Below are positions 17,052 through 25,623 of a DNA stretch of 64,000 nucleotides, in pieces (positions within the stretch are counted from its first letter, which is position 1; each line of letters opens with the position of its first letter). The notes under the pieces were generated by a model. The model was given only the letters and a program-made list of their open reading frames with translations, was not told the DNA's origin and searched no databases. The DNA lies in contig NZ_JAGGPJ010000003.1 in NCBI RefSeq assembly GCF_018613875.1, positions 1-64,000 on the forward strand, read 5' to 3'. A program made the translations under genes and the position numbers. The stretch comes from Arthrobacter sp. ISL-28. Its GTDB lineage: Bacteria; Actinomycetota; Actinomycetes; Actinomycetales; Micrococcaceae.

Positions 17052-18416
17052 TTAGTGTGCCGGGACGCTGTTGGCGGCCAGGAACCGTTGCCGGACTTCC
17101 CGCGCCTGCTCGGCGTTCGCCTTCTCCCATGCGTCGATTTCTGCCCTGCGTTCGTTCCGGACGGCGTCGCGCGTTTCGGTGAACTGCTTCATCCGGGCGG
17201 CCGCGGCGTCACGGGCAGCCTGCTGGGCAGGCGTCAGTTCCGGCAGGGGGCGCTCTTCGACCTGCTCCCGCGGCCGGAGCGGCAGGCGCTCCTCCACGGC
17301 GTCGATGTCCAGCACGGGGGAGGGGAGGGTCTGGTACCAGTAGGCGGTGGAGGACCAGTCATCGGAGAGGTGGTTGGCGTGGCCGTGCTCAAACGTGACT
17401 TTGATGCGCTTCTGGAACCGGATGGGGTCTGTCATGTGGAAGCGGTAGCTGTGGTGGAAGCCGGGCACGTTTTCCTCGTGGACCATGGTGCCGTTCATCA
17501 GGAAAGCGTTGTGCTGCATGCCCCAGGCGTGGCCGAAGTAGTCCTCCATGCCGGTGCCGTGCAGGCTGGGGGGCCAGGTGTCGTCGTCGATGAAGATCAT
17601 GTCGTCACCCTCGCCCCACCAGGAGCCCTGGAAGTGGCGCACGGCCAGGTTGCAGCCCACGTAGTGTCCCTGGCCCTCGGTCTCCAGGACAACGTAGTTG
17701 TCGTCACCGGACAGGTTGGGGATGGCCACCTCGATGCTGTTGGTCTGCAGGTCCGGGCCCCAGCCGGCGTTGGGCTTCTGCCGGCGCCAGTGGGCGTGGA
17801 AGTAGGCGGTGTCCCCGGGCAGGGGCTCGGTGTAGAGCTCGTAGTCGATGTAGAAGTACTGCAGGTAGGGGATGTCGTTCTGGTTTTCGACGACGATCTT
17901 GGCACGGGAGTTGAACGGCATTTCGAAGTAGCTGTTGAACGCCGCGCTGCCGCCGAAGGTGTTCAGTTCCCCTTCTTTCGCGGAGACGGACAGGGGCAGC
18001 GAGTCGTAGGAGCCGGACAGCGAGTTCAGCAGGCCGAAGAAGTCGCCCAGCGGCGCGATGACGCTGGGGGTTTCCTGGTCGTCCCAGTACATTTTCAGCA
18101 CGATCTTGCGGTAGTAGTCGGGGTCAACGACCTCCCAGCTGACGCCGAGGGCGTTGTGAATTTCCAGCATGGGTACGCCCACCAGTTCCGGGGAGATCTG
18201 TCCGGGGCCCGGCTGGATCCGGCACGACTGGGTCATCCAGATGTGGGTGATGGCGCCCGGGCCCTCGATGTCGGCCAGGACGCGTTCCTCGCCGGGCATG
18301 ACGATCCAGTTGTCGCGGTTGCGGCCGGTCTGGTCCCAGCTGGACGCGCGGGCGGTGCGGGCGGTGGAGAGCTTGGTCAGGCTTGAGAGCAGGCCGGAGC
18401 GGGGCGATGAAGCCAT
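17052..18416 (-). CDS. DUF2961/GH172 family glycoside hydrolase
   Basis: A 454-residue protein of the DUF2961 family, classified as GH172; characterised members act on difructose dianhydride I (alpha-D-fructofuranosidase) or on D-arabinofuranosides. Family signatures seen: SSWDQTGRNRDNW near the start, GPGAITHIWM, GSWWGEGDDMIFIDDD, and HGTGMEDYFGHAWG with a glutamate suited to catalysis. No signal peptide, so the substrate is imported. A charged helical tail (about 400-450) is an extra, possibly oligomerising. GAAAGG precedes the ATG at 18416. Its partnership with GH32 favours a fructose-containing substrate. Confidence 0.9.
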   Translation of the reverse strand: MASSPRSGLLSSLTKLSTARTARASSWDQTGRNRDNWIVMPGEERVLADIEGPGAITHIWMTQSCRIQPGPGQISPELVGVPMLEIHNALGVSWEVVDPDYYRKIVLKMYWDDQETPSVIAPLGDFFGLLNSLSGSYDSLPLSVSAKEGELNTFGGSAAFNSYFEMPFNSRAKIVVENQNDIPYLQYFYIDYELYTEPLPGDTAYFHAHWRRQKPNAGWGPDLQTNSIEVAIPNLSGDDNYVVLETEGQGHYVGCNLAVRHFQGSWWGEGDDMIFIDDDTWPPSLHGTGMEDYFGHAWGMQHNAFLMNGTMVHEENVPGFHHSYRFHMTDPIRFQKRIKVTFEHGHANHLSDDWSSTAYWYQTLPSPVLDIDAVEERLPLRPREQVEERPLPELTPAQQAARDAAAARMKQFTETRDAVRNERRAEIDAWEKANAEQAREVRQRFLAANSVPAH

Positions 18417-18447
18417 GGTGGTGTTGCCTTTCGGAAGAAGGTGTTGG

Positions 18448-19335
18448 TTAGCCCTTGACGGCTGATTGGGTGAGGCTGGCGATGATCCACCGCTGGGCCA
18501 CGAGGAAGACAATGAGCGCCGGGGCGATGGCGATGGTGGTTGCGGCCATCACCTCGGCCACATTCCCGGCACCATATGGGCCGAGCATCAGGACCAGGCC
18601 CAGCGGCAGGGTGGCGGTATCCGTGCTGTTGAGGAAGATCGACGGCGCGAAGTAGGCGTTCCAGCTGCCCAGGAACGTGATCACACCCAGGGTGCTCACG
18701 GCGTTCTTGGCCAGCGGCAGCGCGATCAGCCGGTAGGTCTGCCAGGCGGTGGCACCGTCCATGCGGGCCGCGTCGATGATTTCCTGCGGCAGCCCCAGGA
18801 AGAACTGCCGCAGCAGGAAGACGCCCAGGGCTCCGGTGATGCCGGGCAGGATCAGGCTGAGCGGGTTGTCCAGCAGGCCGAACGTCCGCATCAGCAGGAA
18901 CAGCGGAATGATGGTCACCTGCGCCGGAACCATCAGCGAGGACAGCAGGCCCACGAAGATGGAGTTGCGGCCGGGGAATTCCAGCTTGGCGAAGGCATAG
19001 CCGGCCATCGGCGCCGTGATGATCATGCCGATGCTGACGGCGATGGCGATGACGGCGCTGTTGAGCATGTTCCGCAGGATGGGCACCGGACCGCTGACTG
19101 CCGCGGCGTAGTTGGACCAGTTCCATTCGGTGGGCAGCCACTGAGGCGGCAGGTCATAGGCGTGGCTGGCGTCCCGGAGCGACGTGGTGAACATCCACAG
19201 GAACGGGGCCACCATGCCTATGGCGCCAAGGACCAGCAGCGCCACCGATACAGACTTCCCGACGCCGGGCCGCCGTCGTACGCCTCTTCCGTCACTTTTG
19301 CGGGACGGTAGGACCGGGACGTTGAGGTTACTCAT
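18448..19335 (-). CDS. CUT1 sugar ABC transporter permease, MalG-like
   Basis: A 295-residue inner-membrane permease with six predicted helices. The EAA loop, which contacts the ATPase, reads IIDAARMDGATAWQTYRLIALPLAKN. It forms the transmembrane channel with the MalF-like protein encoded just upstream, overlapping it by 8 bases. No ATPase gene is in the operon; actinobacterial CUT1 systems often share one MsiK-type ATPase encoded elsewhere. Confidence 0.93.
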   Translation of the reverse strand: MSNLNVPVLPSRKSDGRGVRRRPGVGKSVSVALLVLGAIGMVAPFLWMFTTSLRDASHAYDLPPQWLPTEWNWSNYAAAVSGPVPILRNMLNSAVIAIAVSIGMIITAPMAGYAFAKLEFPGRNSIFVGLLSSLMVPAQVTIIPLFLLMRTFGLLDNPLSLILPGITGALGVFLLRQFFLGLPQEIIDAARMDGATAWQTYRLIALPLAKNAVSTLGVITFLGSWNAYFAPSIFLNSTDTATLPLGLVLMLGPYGAGNVAEVMAATTIAIAPALIVFLVAQRWIIASLTQSAVKG

Positions 19336-20284
19336 TGTTCACCCATGACTTCCTGAGGCGGAACTGTACCAGCGTCACCAGCATGATGATGAGGAACAGC
19401 GTGACCGCGATGGCTGAGGCATAGCCCATATCGAACTTGTTGAAGGCCACTTCCGCGATGTACATCACCACGCTGCGGCTGGCATCGCCCGGGCCGCCCC
19501 TGGTGAGCACGATGATCGATTCGTAGATCTGGAACGCGCCGATGATGGTGATGGTGATGTTGAAGAACGTTGCCTGGCTGATCATCGGCAGGACGATCCG
19601 GCGGAAGACCTGCCACTCGTTGGCGCCGTCCATGCGGGCGGCCTCCACCATGTCCTTGGGGACTTCCTGCAGGGCCGCCACGAAGATCAGCATGGCGAAC
19701 CCCACGTTCCGCCAGGTGTCCACAATGATCACCGAGACCTTGGCGAACTCGGAGCTGTTGAGCCAGTCGATCCGGTCGCCGCCTATCGCGGTGAGGTAGT
19801 AGTTCAGGATGCCCGTGTCCTTCTGGAACAGTGCCTGCCAGATGATGGACACGTACACCAGGGCCACTAAGTAGGGGAAGAAATACGCCGAGCGGAAGAC
19901 GTAGGTCAGGGCCCGGGGGAGCCGCTGGTTGATCAGGACGGCGAACAGGAGCGCGAAACCATTGATGAGGACGACGGCGGCCGCGACGTAGAGGACCGTG
20001 TTGCCGTAGGTGGTGGCGAGCCTTTCGTCCCGGAACATGCGGGCGTAGTTGTCGAGGCCGACGAACTTGGGCGCCGTGAGGATGTTGTACTTCGTAAGGC
20101 TCAGGTACAGGGCGGCCACCAGCGGTCCCAGGACGAAAACCAGGAAGCCGATAACTGTGGGGGCCGTGAACAGGTAGCCGGTGATGGCTTCCCGACGGCG
20201 GGCCGCGCTTCGCTGCCCGGGGCGGCCCCCGCGCCCCGTTGGGGGCGCGGGCGGCAGCTTCGTTGTGGGGGCGGTCAATGTCAT
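19328..20284 (-). CDS. CUT1 sugar ABC transporter permease, MalF-like
   Basis: A 318-residue permease with six helices and a Pro/Arg-rich cytoplasmic N-terminus. The EAA loop reads MVEAARMDGANEWQVFRRIV. Its start overlaps the end of the binding-protein gene by four bases (ATGA type) and its end overlaps the second permease, signs of translational coupling. It imports the oligosaccharide bound by the upstream lipoprotein. Confidence 0.93.
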   Translation of the reverse strand: MTLTAPTTKLPPAPPTGRGGRPGQRSAARRREAITGYLFTAPTVIGFLVFVLGPLVAALYLSLTKYNILTAPKFVGLDNYARMFRDERLATTYGNTVLYVAAAVVLINGFALLFAVLINQRLPRALTYVFRSAYFFPYLVALVYVSIIWQALFQKDTGILNYYLTAIGGDRIDWLNSSEFAKVSVIIVDTWRNVGFAMLIFVAALQEVPKDMVEAARMDGANEWQVFRRIVLPMISQATFFNITITIIGAFQIYESIIVLTRGGPGDASRSVVMYIAEVAFNKFDMGYASAIAVTLFLIIMLVTLVQFRLRKSWVNNE

Positions 20285-21585
20285 TGCTGCAGCGCCTCCT
20301 CAACGTCCTTTTGGGCCTTCTCCAGTGAGGAGCCGATGTCCTGGCCGGACATGATCTCGTCCATGGCCCGCATGAATGCCGGATCCAGCACGTTGTAGGC
20401 GCGGGGGGCCGCTACGGGCTTGGCGTAGGACAGGGAGTTGTAGAACTCTTCGGCGTGCTTGGGGGAGGCGAGGAACTCCGGTGATGAGGCGGCAGTCTTG
20501 GTGGACGGAACGGCGGCGCCGGCGTCGGCCCATTTCTTCTGCGTCTGCTGGTCGGTGAGCATCTTGATGAACTCCCAGGACAGCTCCGGGTTCTTGGATG
20601 TCTTGGAGACGGCGAACGCTCCGGCGCCGAATACCGTCGACTTGGTGGTTCCCTTCGGCCACGGGAGGATGTCGTAGTCGGAGAAGCCTGCCTTTTCGAA
20701 GCCGCCGGTGACGAAGTGGCCGGCGCCGGTCATGGCTGCCTTGCCGGCGGGGAACAGCTGATAGGGGTCCGATCCCTTGGGCTGCGGTGACACTCCGTGT
20801 TCGGTGACAAGATCGCGGACCCAGCCCACCGTTTCCTTGACCTTATTGTCAGTCAGCTGGGCGGTTTGCAGGTCCTCGCTCATCATGGACGTGCCGTTGG
20901 AGTACAGCCACGGGGTGATGCCAAAGGAGTAGTACGGCATGGCGAAGCCGTAGACCTTGTTGGCGCCTGACCCGGTGGTCAGCTTCTTGGCGATCGCCAG
21001 AAAATCGTCCCAGGTCCAGTCGTCGCTGGGCCGTTCGATGCCGGCCGCTTCGAACATCTTGGTGTTGTAGTAGATCACCATGGTGTTGAACGTGTTGGGC
21101 ATCAGGTAGGTGGAGCCGTCCTTGCTGAACCCTTCGAGGAGCTTCGGGTCGATCTCCTTCCGCAGGGATGCCGCCTCGGGGTCATTCTTGAGGAAACCGT
21201 CCAGGGGAGTGAACAGCTCGTTGGCCAGGCCCAGCTCCACGCCCTCGGTGGCGATGTTGATGACGTCCGGAGCCTGCCCGGCAGCCGCCTGTGTGACCAG
21301 CTTGTTGACGTATTCGGTCCAGGTGGTGATGGGGGTGAAGTTGTTGTTCACCGTCACGTTCGGGTACTTCTCCTTGAAGCGTTTGGCGACGCCGTCGTAC
21401 ACGGCTTTGTCTCCCGGGTCACCCCAGTTCGAGACCGAGATGGTGGCGGTGATGTCCTTCGCAGGGGCGGAGTAGGGCCCGTCTGCTGCCGGCGCGGCGG
21501 ACTCCGTGGCGCTTCCGCAGGCGGTGAGGGCCAGCATCGCCGCGGCTGCCGCCGTGGCGATGGAGGTGCGGACTGTTGTTCTCAT
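20281..21585 (-). CDS. Sugar-binding lipoprotein of the CUT1 ABC transporter
   Basis: A 434-residue family 1 extracellular solute-binding protein. Residues 1-22 are a lipoprotein signal with lipobox LTAC and lipidated C23. The mature part follows the family pattern (TISVSNWGDPGDKAVYDGVA near the start, MPYYSFGITPWLYSNG, LPWPKGTTKSTVFGAGAFAV). It captures an oligosaccharide outside the membrane and hands it to the two permeases. A 74-base gap to the LacI gene shows no obvious separate promoter, so read-through from upstream is possible. Confidence 0.93.
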   Translation of the reverse strand: MRTTVRTSIATAAAAAMLALTACGSATESAAPAADGPYSAPAKDITATISVSNWGDPGDKAVYDGVAKRFKEKYPNVTVNNNFTPITTWTEYVNKLVTQAAAGQAPDVINIATEGVELGLANELFTPLDGFLKNDPEAASLRKEIDPKLLEGFSKDGSTYLMPNTFNTMVIYYNTKMFEAAGIERPSDDWTWDDFLAIAKKLTTGSGANKVYGFAMPYYSFGITPWLYSNGTSMMSEDLQTAQLTDNKVKETVGWVRDLVTEHGVSPQPKGSDPYQLFPAGKAAMTGAGHFVTGGFEKAGFSDYDILPWPKGTTKSTVFGAGAFAVSKTSKNPELSWEFIKMLTDQQTQKKWADAGAAVPSTKTAASSPEFLASPKHAEEFYNSLSYAKPVAAPRAYNVLDPAFMRAMDEIMSGQDIGSSLEKAQKDVEEALQQ

Positions 21586-21659
21586 GTGATGCTCCTTTGC
21601 ATGCGGCGCGGGGTGCGCTGATGGGATGCGATGGGGTTTATACAGAAGCTATTGGGGAG

Positions 21660-22670
21660 CTACTGGTGGAGCGGATATTCAGTGGAGTTGCGGAACTCGA
21701 TCTCGGATTCGAGCCGCAGGACCTTGGTGGGGGCGGAGGGGTTATCGAGGCGCCGCATGAGTAGACCCACGGCGCTCTCGCCGAGTTGGAAAGCCGGTTG
21801 TCGTACGGTGGTGATCTGGGGCTGGAACAGGTCCGGGTAGGTAAAGCCGTCAAACGTGGCGAAGGCCATGGTGCCGGGAACCTGCAGCCCTTGGTGCTGG
21901 ACTGCACGGAGGGCTCCCGCCGCCAGCAGAGTGCTGCAGGCCAGGATCGCCGTCGGACCCGCCGCGGGGTCGCGAAGCAGCGGTCGGACCCGGTCAAACG
22001 TCGCTGCGGCTGTCACCGTGCCTTCACACAGCAGACTGGCCGGTACCTCAAGGCCCCGCTGCAGCATGGCGGCGCGGAAACCGTCATGGCGCTCGCGGAG
22101 CGAGGAGACCCGCAGGTCGCCTGAGACGAGCATGATCCGTTCGTGCCCGCGGTCCGTGAGATGGCCAACCAGTGCTGCCATGGCGGCCTGGTTGTTCACC
22201 CCCACCTGGTCAACGTCCAGATCCGCGAGCCGGTCCAGCAGGACCAGGGGCTTCTTCTGGCCACGAATCCGCTCAAGCAGCCCTGCCCTTGACCCGGCTG
22301 CCCGTGCGATGATCAGGCCATCGACGCGGCGGTCCAGAAGAGCCTCCACCGCGGCGCGTTCCCTGGCGGGATCTTCCGCCGAGTTCGCCAGCAGCAGGGA
22401 CAGGCCTAGCTGAGCCGCGGCCTCCTCCACCCCGTGCACCATGTCCGCAAAGGCCGGCTCCCCGGCATCTGAGACGACGAGGCCAATGGAGTCGGTCCTG
22501 GCCCGGCGCATTGAACGGGCCAGCACGTCCCGCCGGTAGCCCGTGGCCTGCACCGCACTCATGACGCGGGCCTTGGTCTCCGGTTCAACGTGCCGCGTTT
22601 CGTTGAGGACGTGCGACACAGTGGACGTCGAAACGCCGGCAAGTGATGCGACATCGACGATGGTTGCCAC
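21660..22670 (-). CDS. LacI family regulator 1
   Basis: A 336-residue repressor: N-terminal LacI helix-turn-helix (TIVDVASLAGVSTSTVSHVL, hinge helix near residue 50) and a periplasmic-binding-protein-like sugar domain. It is strongly similar to the next upstream gene (both read SIGLxVSDxGEPAFAxM and LLLANSAE in register), so the pair arose by tandem duplication. Likely role: local repression of the transporter/GH172/GH32 genes, released by the imported sugar or a breakdown product. Its own upstream region carries operator-like sequence shared with the second LacI gene. Confidence 0.92.
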   Translation of the reverse strand: MATIVDVASLAGVSTSTVSHVLNETRHVEPETKARVMSAVQATGYRRDVLARSMRRARTDSIGLVVSDAGEPAFADMVHGVEEAAAQLGLSLLLANSAEDPARERAAVEALLDRRVDGLIIARAAGSRAGLLERIRGQKKPLVLLDRLADLDVDQVGVNNQAAMAALVGHLTDRGHERIMLVSGDLRVSSLRERHDGFRAAMLQRGLEVPASLLCEGTVTAAATFDRVRPLLRDPAAGPTAILACSTLLAAGALRAVQHQGLQVPGTMAFATFDGFTYPDLFQPQITTVRQPAFQLGESAVGLLMRRLDNPSAPTKVLRLESEIEFRNSTEYPLHQ

Positions 22671-22690
22671 TGCTTACTCCTCAAGAAAAA

Positions 22691-22730
22691 CGATTGCGCG
22701 AACGTTTCGATAGTAGAGACAAACGTTTCG
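22691..22730. promoter_or_regulatory. LacI-type operator region upstream of lacI gene 1
   Basis: CGATTGCGCGAACGTTTCGA (22691-22710) is followed by a second AAACGTTTCG half-site block at 22721-22730, spaced about two helical turns. The first block is nearly identical to that upstream of the other LacI gene. AACGTTTCG is typical of LacI-family operators. The rest of the 22671-22919 gap is GC-rich with an imperfect GGCCGG repeat and no gene. Confidence 0.6.
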
Positions 22731-22919
22731 ATGTGCAATGGGTCACAGGAAAAAGTGTGGAGATTTCTCGGTGCGGGTTTTCTGGAGGCTTGCCGGGTCC
22801 GGCCGGTCGCCTTGTCCGAGGGCCGGCCGGCCGCCTCGTCCGCTCGCAAGCCGGCGCTCTGGTTAGGTGCGCCCTGACCAGCTGCGGCCGGAACGGGGTT
22901 CTGCGGCCGGCAGCGGCTT

Positions 22920-23924
22920 CTAGGAGACCGGGGCCGGGCCGGTCGAGGCCCGGTATTCGATGGTTGGCGCCAGCCGGACCACGGAGGTCTCGCCCGACTT
23001 GTCAGCGATGCGCTTGGTCAACAGCTCGGCGGCGGCGGCACCCACCTGGAAGGCCGGCTGGCGGACGGTGGTGAGCTGGGGCTCGAACAGGTCCGAATAG
23101 GCGAAGCCGTCGAAGGCGGCGAAGGCGATGTCCTCGGGCATCCTCAGCCCCCGCTGCTGGATGCGCCGCAGCGCGGCCGCGGCCAATACAGTGCTGCACG
23201 CGATGACTGCGGTCGGCGGGGCGGCCGCCGACAGCGCTTCCTCTATCCCGGCGTCGGCCCCTGCCTGGTCGGCGGCCGTGACGGTGAGCTGGTCCGACGG
23301 CGCGATGCCGGCTGCCGTCATGGCGTTCTGGAAGGCGCTGTGCCGCTCCCGCAGTGTGGAAACCCGGGTGTCCCCGGCCACCAGCAGAATGCGGTCATGG
23401 CCCTGCGACGTGAGGTGCTGAACCAGTTCGTTGATCGACGCGTTGTTTTCGACGCCCACCTGGTCGAAGGGGTCCTCGGACAGCCGGTCCATCAGCACCA
23501 GCGGCGTGTCCTGGTTGGCGAACTCGGCCAGGGTGTCCGGCCCGGAGCCGGCGGCGCGGGCCAGGATGAGGCCATCCACCCTGCGCTCCAGGAGGGCCTG
23601 GATGGCGCGGGCCTCGCGTTGCGGGTTTTCGGCGGAATTGGCAAGGAGGAGGGTGATGCCCTGATTCGCGGCAGTCTCTTCCACGCCGCGGATCATCTCG
23701 GCGAAAGCCGGCTCGCCGCCGTCGGAAACGATCAGCCCGATGCTGTCAGTCCGGGAGCGCCGCATGGCACGGGCCAGGGCGTCCTGGCGGTAGGAGGTTT
23801 CCTCGATGGCTTTGAGGACGCGCTGCCGCGTCTCTTCTCCGACGTGCCGGGTGCCGTTCAGGACGTGGGAAACAGTGGAGATGGACACGCCGGCAAGCTG
23901 CGCCACTTTTACCATCGTCGTCAT
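22920..23924 (-). CDS. LacI family regulator 2
   Basis: A 334-residue LacI-type repressor, paralogue of the gene just downstream. Helix-turn-helix at residues 5-30 (VKVAQLAGVSISTVSHVLNG), sugar-binding core from about 60 on (SIGLIVSDGGEPAFAEMIRG). Residues that contact DNA in the first helix are nearly the same in both proteins, so they probably read the same operator and may compete or form mixed dimers. Having two regulators suggests a response to two related sugars. Confidence 0.92.
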   Translation of the reverse strand: MTTMVKVAQLAGVSISTVSHVLNGTRHVGEETRQRVLKAIEETSYRQDALARAMRRSRTDSIGLIVSDGGEPAFAEMIRGVEETAANQGITLLLANSAENPQREARAIQALLERRVDGLILARAAGSGPDTLAEFANQDTPLVLMDRLSEDPFDQVGVENNASINELVQHLTSQGHDRILLVAGDTRVSTLRERHSAFQNAMTAAGIAPSDQLTVTAADQAGADAGIEEALSAAAPPTAVIACSTVLAAAALRRIQQRGLRMPEDIAFAAFDGFAYSDLFEPQLTTVRQPAFQVGAAAAELLTKRIADKSGETSVVRLAPTIEYRASTGPAPVS

Positions 23925-23943
23925 CGTCGCCGCCTTGGAGAAT

Positions 23944-23962
23944 CGTTTACGCGAACGTTTCG
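23944..23962. promoter_or_regulatory. LacI-type operator upstream of lacI gene 2
   Basis: CGTTTACGCGAACGTTTCG lies 20 bases before the start of the gene and matches the block at 22691-22709 at all but two positions (A/T and G/A), pointing to shared auto- and cross-regulation. Confidence 0.6.
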
Positions 23963-24007
23963 CGCCGCCTCCGCCAGTCTACAGACGGGCGCCCGAGAGT
24001 GGGCAGA

Positions 24008-24047
24008 GGGCCCCGTTGCTCCTGCAGGTACAGGAACAACGGGGCCC
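24008..24047 (-). terminator. Strong terminator hairpin
   Basis: GGGCCCCGTTG (24008-24018) pairs perfectly with CAACGGGGCCC (24037-24047); the loop holds a further CCTG/CAGG pairing. It follows the membrane-protein gene (minus strand) and separates it from the LacI operon. Confidence 0.75.
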
Positions 24048-24073
24048 GAGCCGCTTTAGGAATGCGCTTGGCT

Positions 24074-25111
24074 TCAGGAACGTGCCGGGTCCCAGGAACT
24101 GAGGGCGGCGAGGCCTGCGGCTGCTGCGGCACTCAGCACCACTGCCCCCAGCCAGAGCGATGGCGGCCAGCGGATCGCGTCCGTCACGGCGAAGGCGACG
24201 AGCTGGCCCGTCCACAGGAGTGCCGTGATGCCTGCCGTGACCGCAGGCAGCCGCCGGTGCAGCCAGACTTCCGGGAGTCTGGCAAGCAACAGGTCGGCCA
24301 CCACGGCTGCCACTGTGGCGCCCGCAGCTCCGGCGATTGCGTAGGGCTGCAGGCCCACCATCGCAACGGGTAGCCAGGCCGCTGCCACGACAAGCATGGT
24401 CGTAATCCCGCGTGCGGGGTGCCGGGCGGCGGAGAGCGTAAAAAGGAAGGGCGCGATGATCAGCGCGGTGGTCAGCAGGTAGCTCGTCAGGCTGACGACC
24501 ACCGGCATCTCCGCCTGGATGCGTCCGGGCGTACCCACCGGCATTGGAGTGAAAAGGGCGGTCGGCCCCGGCCGGACGAAGGCCGAGGCATAGACAAGGA
24601 AGAACGCTCCCAGCCCGGTCATCAGGACGACGGCGAACATCGCCGCCGCTGTCCACGTGAAGTTCCGGGGGTGGCCGCTCGCACGGGCACTGCGGACGGC
24701 GGTGCCCAGAATCAGGAAGAGGCTGAACCCGAGCAGCAGGTGGGTGGGGCTGACCAGCGCATCCAGCGACACCTCGAGGCCCAAGGTCTCGTGCCAGAGC
24801 AGGTCCAGGCCGCCGGCAATCGCAAATAGGATGACCCCGACTACGGTTCCCCGGTAACCGGGCGGAACGGCCTGCCGCAATGTCTGCCCGGGCGCCCGGT
24901 TCCGCCAGATCACGACGGCGGTCCACACCGCCGTGGCGACCATGCCGGAGTAGAGGGCGGCGTGCCACGGCGTGAAGAACGTCTCCAGCCCCGGGACGTT
25001 CAGGTGCGCCCAGCCGTCGAGGAAGACGGCCAGCAGCAGCCACAGACCCAGGAGCTCGGTGACCAGATCGCGGAGTCCGCCGGCCCTTGTGTTGCGCGCA
25101 GTATCGAGCAT
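24074..25111 (-). CDS. Polytopic membrane protein of unknown function
   Basis: A 345-residue protein with about nine hydrophobic segments (LLGLWLLLAVFLDGWAH, GVILFAIAGGLDLLWHETLG, MFAVVLMTGLGAFFLVY and others). I do not recognise a named family. Histidines in membrane-adjacent positions (DGWAHLN, PWHAALY, LWHETLG, SPTHLLLG) recall haem- or metal-binding membrane proteins, but this is only suggestive. ATG at 25111 is preferred for the GTGGG upstream; an in-frame ATG eight codons earlier is possible. A broken small membrane-protein gene lies just upstream. Confidence 0.75.
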   Translation of the reverse strand: MLDTARNTRAGGLRDLVTELLGLWLLLAVFLDGWAHLNVPGLETFFTPWHAALYSGMVATAVWTAVVIWRNRAPGQTLRQAVPPGYRGTVVGVILFAIAGGLDLLWHETLGLEVSLDALVSPTHLLLGFSLFLILGTAVRSARASGHPRNFTWTAAAMFAVVLMTGLGAFFLVYASAFVRPGPTALFTPMPVGTPGRIQAEMPVVVSLTSYLLTTALIIAPFLFTLSAARHPARGITTMLVVAAAWLPVAMVGLQPYAIAGAAGATVAAVVADLLLARLPEVWLHRRLPAVTAGITALLWTGQLVAFAVTDAIRWPPSLWLGAVVLSAAAAAGLAALSSWDPARS

Positions 25112-25169
25112 AGTTGCCCACTTCAACGGAGCCATCAGGTGAGGGGATGGTACTGCGGTGGCTGGGCGC

Positions 25170-25443
25170 TCACAAGGGAGCAGCGTTCAAGTGTGCGGGG
25201 AACAGGTCCTTGATACCGACATCGCCCCCGGCCGTCATGAGGTCGCCGAGATAGTGCATAAACACGAGGATCCCGGAAACGCCGATAAGAGCGATGATGC
25301 TCAGGAAACCAGAGCCCTGCAAAGACTCCAGATTTAGCTGCGATCAGGAGAATAAACAGCACGATCGCCACCACTGCCCAGAAGAGTAGAGTCGGCCGCC
25401 ACCCGATTTTCGGGAGCGAAAGCATATTGGAGTTGACTTTCAT
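25170..25443 (-). pseudogene. Small membrane protein interrupted by a frameshift
   Basis: From ATG 25443 one frame gives a membrane segment (WRPTLLFWAVVAIVLFILLI) and then turns Arg-rich. A neighbouring frame from about 25330 reads LNLESLQGSGFLSIIALIG, further hydrophobic residues and IKDLFPAHLNAAPL with a stop at 25170. Joining the two gives a plausible protein of about 90 residues with two membrane helices; the total of 274 bases equals whole codons plus one, consistent with one inserted base near 25315-25345. The family is not recognised. It may be recent decay or sequencing error. Confidence 0.6.
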
Positions 25444-25623
25444 TGTTCCCCCAAGGGAAAGCGGCTGTGACAGGTGAGGGCATCACGTAACGACGGCGCC
25501 TCAAGGATCCATCAAGAATGCCGCAGGTTTCCCTGAGGTAATACGAGGATCACTCAGCCCGAGATTAGACTTTCGACATCGGCTTTGTTCGCTCGCGAAC
25601 CAGGATGAAGAGAGTCCACGGAA

